A stretch of DNA of 8,456 bases, taken from positions 1 through 8,456 of the forward strand of contig JBCCFC010000575.1 in NCBI GenBank assembly GCA_039029935.1, written 5' to 3'. Positions 6,227 to 8,456 of the stretch are shown here, one piece after another. Source of the stretch: G039029935 sp039029935. GTDB taxonomy: Bacteria; Chloroflexota; Anaerolineae; Caldilineales; Caldilineaceae. The translations under genes and the position numbers were made by a program. The first letter of the stretch is position 1. Each line of letters opens with the position of its first letter. The notes below the pieces were generated by a model. That model did no database searches. It saw only the letters and a program-made list of their open reading frames with translations, and had not been told where the DNA came from.

Positions 6227-6285
6227 GGCGGGGAACCCTCTGGGTCCCAGAGCCGAAGGTCGCATTAGAGAATGCTATCTCCGCC
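6227..6285 (+). ncRNA. Predicted structured leader element, class unknown
   Basis: An 8-bp closing stem (6227-6234 with 6278-6285, one G-U pair) encloses two hairpins: CTCTGG/CCAGAG (6238-6243, 6247-6252) and GCATT/AATGC (6262-6266, 6271-6275, loop AGAG). They are joined by a CCGAAGG-containing linker. A competing hairpin, GGG plus ACCC (6231-6238) with GGGTCCC (6242-6248), would break the closing stem. Three-way junctions with alternative folds are riboswitch-like, but I could not match a known class. The element lies 58 bases before the chosen glycosyltransferase start. An in-frame ATG at 6272 lies inside its last hairpin. Confidence 0.35.
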
Positions 6286-6343
6286 ACATCAAATCATTTT
6301 TTCGGTTTTATTTAAAGGTTTAAGGATAAGGGTTCTTTTTTTC

Positions 6344-7921
6344 ATGGTGTTTTTATTACAAGTTCTCTATACAATCGGTGTCTTGGGTCTTGCTATTTAT
6401 GGATTTAATGCACTTTGGTTAACTTGGAAGCTACACCAAAAGTACAGTCAATCGCTATCCCAAACACCCAAAACATCACCTACAGCCCCATCAATATGGC
6501 CGCTTGTCACAGTACAGCTACCGATTTATAACGAACGCCACGTCGCAACACGCCTGATTGACGCCTGCACTGCCCTTAATTATCCCAAGGATAAGCTAGA
6601 AATTCAAATTTTGGATGATTCGACAGACCAAACGCAGGCAATTATCCAGCGACATGTCAGCTATTGGCAGCAACAAGGCTATGCGATTGAGGTATTTCAT
6701 CGTACAAATCGTAAAGGATATAAAGCAGGTGCGTTGGCCCATGCATTACCATACGCCAAGGGAGATTATATTGCGCTATTTGATGCGGACTTTGAGCCGC
6801 ATCCATCCTTTTTACATCAGGTGATACCACACTTTATCGCGCATGAGCAGGAAAGCAATAAACAGGACAGCAATAAACAGGGCAACAATAAACAGGGCAA
6901 CAATAAAAAAATTGCCTTTGTTCAAACCCGCTGGGCACATCTAAACCGCTATTATTCATGGCTTACCAAAAGCCAAGCCCTTGCCCTCGATGGGCATTTT
7001 GTGGTTGAGCAGGCAGCACGACAGGCAGCAGGCTATCCCTTTGGATTTAACGGGTCGGCGGGTGTGTGGAGCCGTGCCTGTCTGGAAGATGCTTGTGTTG
7101 GCGGTTGGCATGATGACACATTGTGCGAAGATTTGGATTTGAGCTACCGAGCACAACTGATGGGGTGGGAGCCACTCTACATTAACGAGATTGAAGTGCC
7201 TGCCGAAATTCCGCCTCAATTGACAGCCTTTAAACGACAGCAGTTTCGCTGGGCCAAAGGCAGCATCCAAACACTACGCAAACTAGGTGGTCGCGTATCA
7301 CGGAGTGATTGGCCGCTGCCCGCAAAATTGTCAGGATTGTTTCATTTGGGCAGCTACTTGATTCATCCACTGCTGTTGTTGCTAATTTTGACATTATTAC
7401 CGTTGATTCTGATGGATGTCAACCCAGCAGGTGTCCTTGCGCTTCTCAGCCTCACGTCCATCGGGCCACCGTTGCTCTATGCAGTTGCCCAAAAACGGCT
7501 TCACCCCGATCAGTGGTTTAACCATTGGAAATATTTGCCATCGCTGATGTTGTTGGGGACGGGGGTCTGTCTTAATAATACGGTTGCGGTCTGTCAAGGG
7601 TTCTTCCAAAAAGGCGGCAACTTTCTGCGTACCCCCAAATTTCATGTCACCACCAAACAGGATGTCTGGTATCACAGCATGTATAGCCTCCCCTTTGACC
7701 TGATTTCGGTGGGCGAATTTGGCCTCATGCTCTATGCGCTAACGACGACGGTTGTGGCAATTTATCAAGAGCAGTGGTGGTCTGTGCCGTTTATGTTGCT
7801 TTATACGTGCAGTTTTGGGCTGATGACATGGACGGGCTTGTGGCAGGGGTGGCAATCGGCTGTTCATCGTCGCAAGTATGAAATTTCACTTAAAAACGAT
7901 GAGCTATCGACGGCTAGCTAG
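6344..7921 (+). CDS. Membrane-bound GT2 glycosyltransferase, cellulose/mannan synthase-like
   Basis: A processive beta-glycosyltransferase that likely extends a polysaccharide from a nucleotide-sugar donor at the inner membrane. From the ATG at 6344 it has 525 residues. They comprise a leading membrane helix (about 4-26), a GT-A domain (about 52-310) and some four to five C-terminal helices (about 330-358, 360-381, 398-417, 450-474, 478-500). The catalytic signatures are complete: DD at 91-92, DAD at 147-149, the acceptor loop FNGSAGVW (235-242), ED at 262-263, and QQFRW at 299-303, the Q(Q/R)xRW motif. The sugar is unknown: the family includes glucan and glucomannan synthases, and no PilZ domain is visible. 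AAGGG lies 11 bases upstream. The in-frame ATG at 6272 would add 24 residues but lies inside a predicted RNA structure. Residues 170-189 are a repeat insertion between DAD and the QTRW segment. Confidence 0.9.
   Translation: MVFLLQVLYTIGVLGLAIYGFNALWLTWKLHQKYSQSLSQTPKTSPTAPSIWPLVTVQLPIYNERHVATRLIDACTALNYPKDKLEIQILDDSTDQTQAIIQRHVSYWQQQGYAIEVFHRTNRKGYKAGALAHALPYAKGDYIALFDADFEPHPSFLHQVIPHFIAHEQESNKQDSNKQGNNKQGNNKKIAFVQTRWAHLNRYYSWLTKSQALALDGHFVVEQAARQAAGYPFGFNGSAGVWSRACLEDACVGGWHDDTLCEDLDLSYRAQLMGWEPLYINEIEVPAEIPPQLTAFKRQQFRWAKGSIQTLRKLGGRVSRSDWPLPAKLSGLFHLGSYLIHPLLLLLILTLLPLILMDVNPAGVLALLSLTSIGPPLLYAVAQKRLHPDQWFNHWKYLPSLMLLGTGVCLNNTVAVCQGFFQKGGNFLRTPKFHVTTKQDVWYHSMYSLPFDLISVGEFGLMLYALTTTVVAIYQEQWWSVPFMLLYTCSFGLMTWTGLWQGWQSAVHRRKYEISLKNDELSTAS
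6851..6910 (+). repeat. In-frame 15-bp tandem repeat, four copies, inside the glycosyltransferase
   Basis: Four contiguous 15-bp units (6851-6865, 6866-6880, 6881-6895, 6896-6910) encode ESNKQ, DSNKQ, GNNKQ and GNNKK. The core AGCAATAAACAG/AACAATAAACAG is nearly invariant. Because the unit is a multiple of three, gain or loss of copies keeps the reading frame. It sits in a surface loop of the GT domain between the DAD and QTRW segments, where relatives usually have a short loop. Confidence 0.9.
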
Positions 7922-7956
7922 TCGTAGCAAACAGGACAGAACGGGCTTCAAATTAC

Positions 7957-7985
7957 CTGCAATTTTTCCGATTGTGTTGTATAAT
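7957..7985 (+). promoter_or_regulatory. Predicted promoter of the gene starting at 8185
   Basis: A perfect TATAAT (7980-7985) has the weak -35 CTGCAA (7957-7962) 17 bp upstream. The expected start near 7992 coincides with the left end of the foldback element, so the roughly 190-base leader would begin with that hairpin. Confidence 0.4.
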
Positions 7986-7993
7986 GCTACACT

Positions 7994-8134
7994 AAGGCGA
8001 ATCCACAAAATAAAATACCCAATCAATCGTAGGGCCACGAGGTGCGGCGGCATCTACGTACCAGTGCACCTATTCTTCTGAACCCGCCGCACTTTATGGC
8101 CCTATTGGATACTTAATTTTTGTGGAATGGCCTA
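7994..8134. repeat. Foldback (MITE-like) inverted-repeat element of about 140 bp
   Basis: The two arms of about 50-55 bp are reverse complements with few gaps. AGGC (7995-7998) matches GCCT (8130-8133), TCCACAAAA (8002-8010) matches TTTTGTGGA (8118-8126), TAGGGCCA (8030-8037) pairs apart from its first base with TGGCCCTA (8097-8104), and GTGCGGCGG (8042-8050) matches CCGCCGCAC (8084-8092). A six-base CAATCG-like insertion distinguishes the left arm. The unpaired loop of about 33 bases (8051-8083) has no open frame of note. Size, long terminal arms and an intergenic position fit a miniature transposable element or a family of structured intergenic repeats. TA dinucleotides occur at both borders, but I cannot define a target duplication. 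Confidence 0.7.
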
Positions 8135-8184
8135 ATAACTCGGCTTGCGCACAGTTGAGTATCAAAAAAGGAGTTCAATATCCA

Positions 8185-8456
8185 ATGAGTACACAACAGA
8201 TAGAAGCAACAATTAGCCTCTCATATACTGAACCTGTCGAAACACAAACCGATGCCCAAAACGGCCATACAGTAGAATCATCATCGAATGGTGTAACAAC
8301 ACATGCTGCAATCCCACCTGTCCATTGGGACGTTGCAAAGCCTACCATGCTATATCAAAATGGTACAACACCACGAGGGTATGTGTATCTCCCCGATTAT
8401 GAAATAGACCTTATACCGCTACAGGAACTCAAACATAAACACTGGTGGCCCGGCAC
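8185..8456 (+). CDS. 5' end of an unrecognised protein gene (runs off the window)
   Basis: An open frame with no stop runs from the ATG at 8185 to the window edge (90 complete codons). AAGGAG at 8168-8173 lies 11 bases upstream. The first 45 residues or so are rich in Thr, Gln, Ser and Glu and look disordered, with no signal peptide. From about residue 46 the sequence becomes aromatic and structured: HWDVAKPTMLYQNG, then RGYVYLPDYEIDLIPL and HWWPG. I do not recognise the family. It follows the glycosyltransferase on the same strand but is separated by 263 bp containing a promoter and a foldback element, so co-transcription is doubtful. Confidence 0.7.
   Translation, partial: MSTQQIEATISLSYTEPVETQTDAQNGHTVESSSNGVTTHAAIPPVHWDVAKPTMLYQNGTTPRGYVYLPDYEIDLIPLQELKHKHWWPG

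Noticed and set aside
6223..6229. GTTAGGC, resembling the core of an integron attC site
   Set aside because: No matching RYYYAAC partner at a suitable distance and no integrase or cassette pattern; a seven-base match is expected by chance.
6227..6287. tRNA-like shape: 7-8 bp end stem followed by ACA
   Set aside because: Only 59 bases, with no T-arm (no GTTCRA-like loop), no recognisable anticodon arm and no D-loop GG. The stem is better explained as a leader structure.
6272..6343. Upstream in-frame ATG as the glycosyltransferase start
   Set aside because: It has a poor ribosome site, lies in a predicted hairpin, and adds 24 residues before what looks like the natural N-terminal helix. I kept 6344 but cannot exclude 6272.
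7878..8081. 67-residue frame crossing the glycosyltransferase end and the foldback element
   Set aside because: It starts inside the glycosyltransferase in another frame, has no ribosome site and runs into one arm of the inverted repeat.
1..8456. A defence, phage or secretion system
   Set aside because: No nuclease, helicase, integrase, transposase, toxin-antitoxin or secretion motif appears in any substantial reading frame. The genes are metabolic, signalling and envelope-polysaccharide types plus one unknown.

Overview
The window carries five complete protein genes, one further complete regulatory gene, and the 5' end of a seventh. It looks like bacterial chromosomal DNA of roughly 50% GC, with E. 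coli-like promoters and Shine-Dalgarno sites. Most of it is TCA-cycle housekeeping. The succinate dehydrogenase is the three-gene type (one di-heme cytochrome b membrane subunit, order sdhC-sdhA-sdhB) found in Chloroflexota, Bacteroidota, Actinobacteria and others. Together with octamer-based foldback repeats between genes and a processive GT2 glycosyltransferase, this makes a Chloroflexota-like organism my best guess. That is inference: no rRNA or marker gene is present.

Layout. Positions 1-135 are intergenic, with a GC-rich hairpin just behind sdhB. The minus strand from 3725 down to 136 holds sdhC (cytochrome b), sdhA (flavoprotein) and sdhB (iron-sulphur protein), which form succinate:quinone oxidoreductase. 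A large inverted repeat sits between sdhA and sdhB. Upstream of sdhC are a -10 box and a pair of perfect TTGTACAA palindromes 22 bp apart, which look like an operator. Next, still on the minus strand, is icd (3937-5181), an NADP-type isocitrate dehydrogenase. A second inverted repeat of the same octamer family lies immediately behind its stop. Then come a 300-bp AT-rich gap and a small Hpt phosphotransfer gene (5482-5922, minus).

The strand switches at about 5950-6270. The plus-strand leader there has a TATAAT promoter, a strong terminator-like hairpin that begins about ten bases after the -10 box, and a second structured segment. These precede a membrane-bound cellulose/mannan-synthase-like GT2 enzyme (6344-7921). 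The enzyme contains an in-frame four-copy 15-bp tandem repeat. Behind it, a foldback element of about 140 bp (7994-8134), with its own TATAAT box, forms the leader of an unrecognised gene that starts at 8185 and runs off the window.

Function. Icd and Sdh act at different steps of the TCA cycle, and Sdh feeds electrons to the quinone pool. Their co-orientation suggests a small TCA cluster. The Hpt protein and the glycosyltransferase are not obviously linked to it. I see no defence system, phage, IS transposase, CRISPR array or RNA gene. The novelty here lies in the non-coding structures rather than in the proteins.
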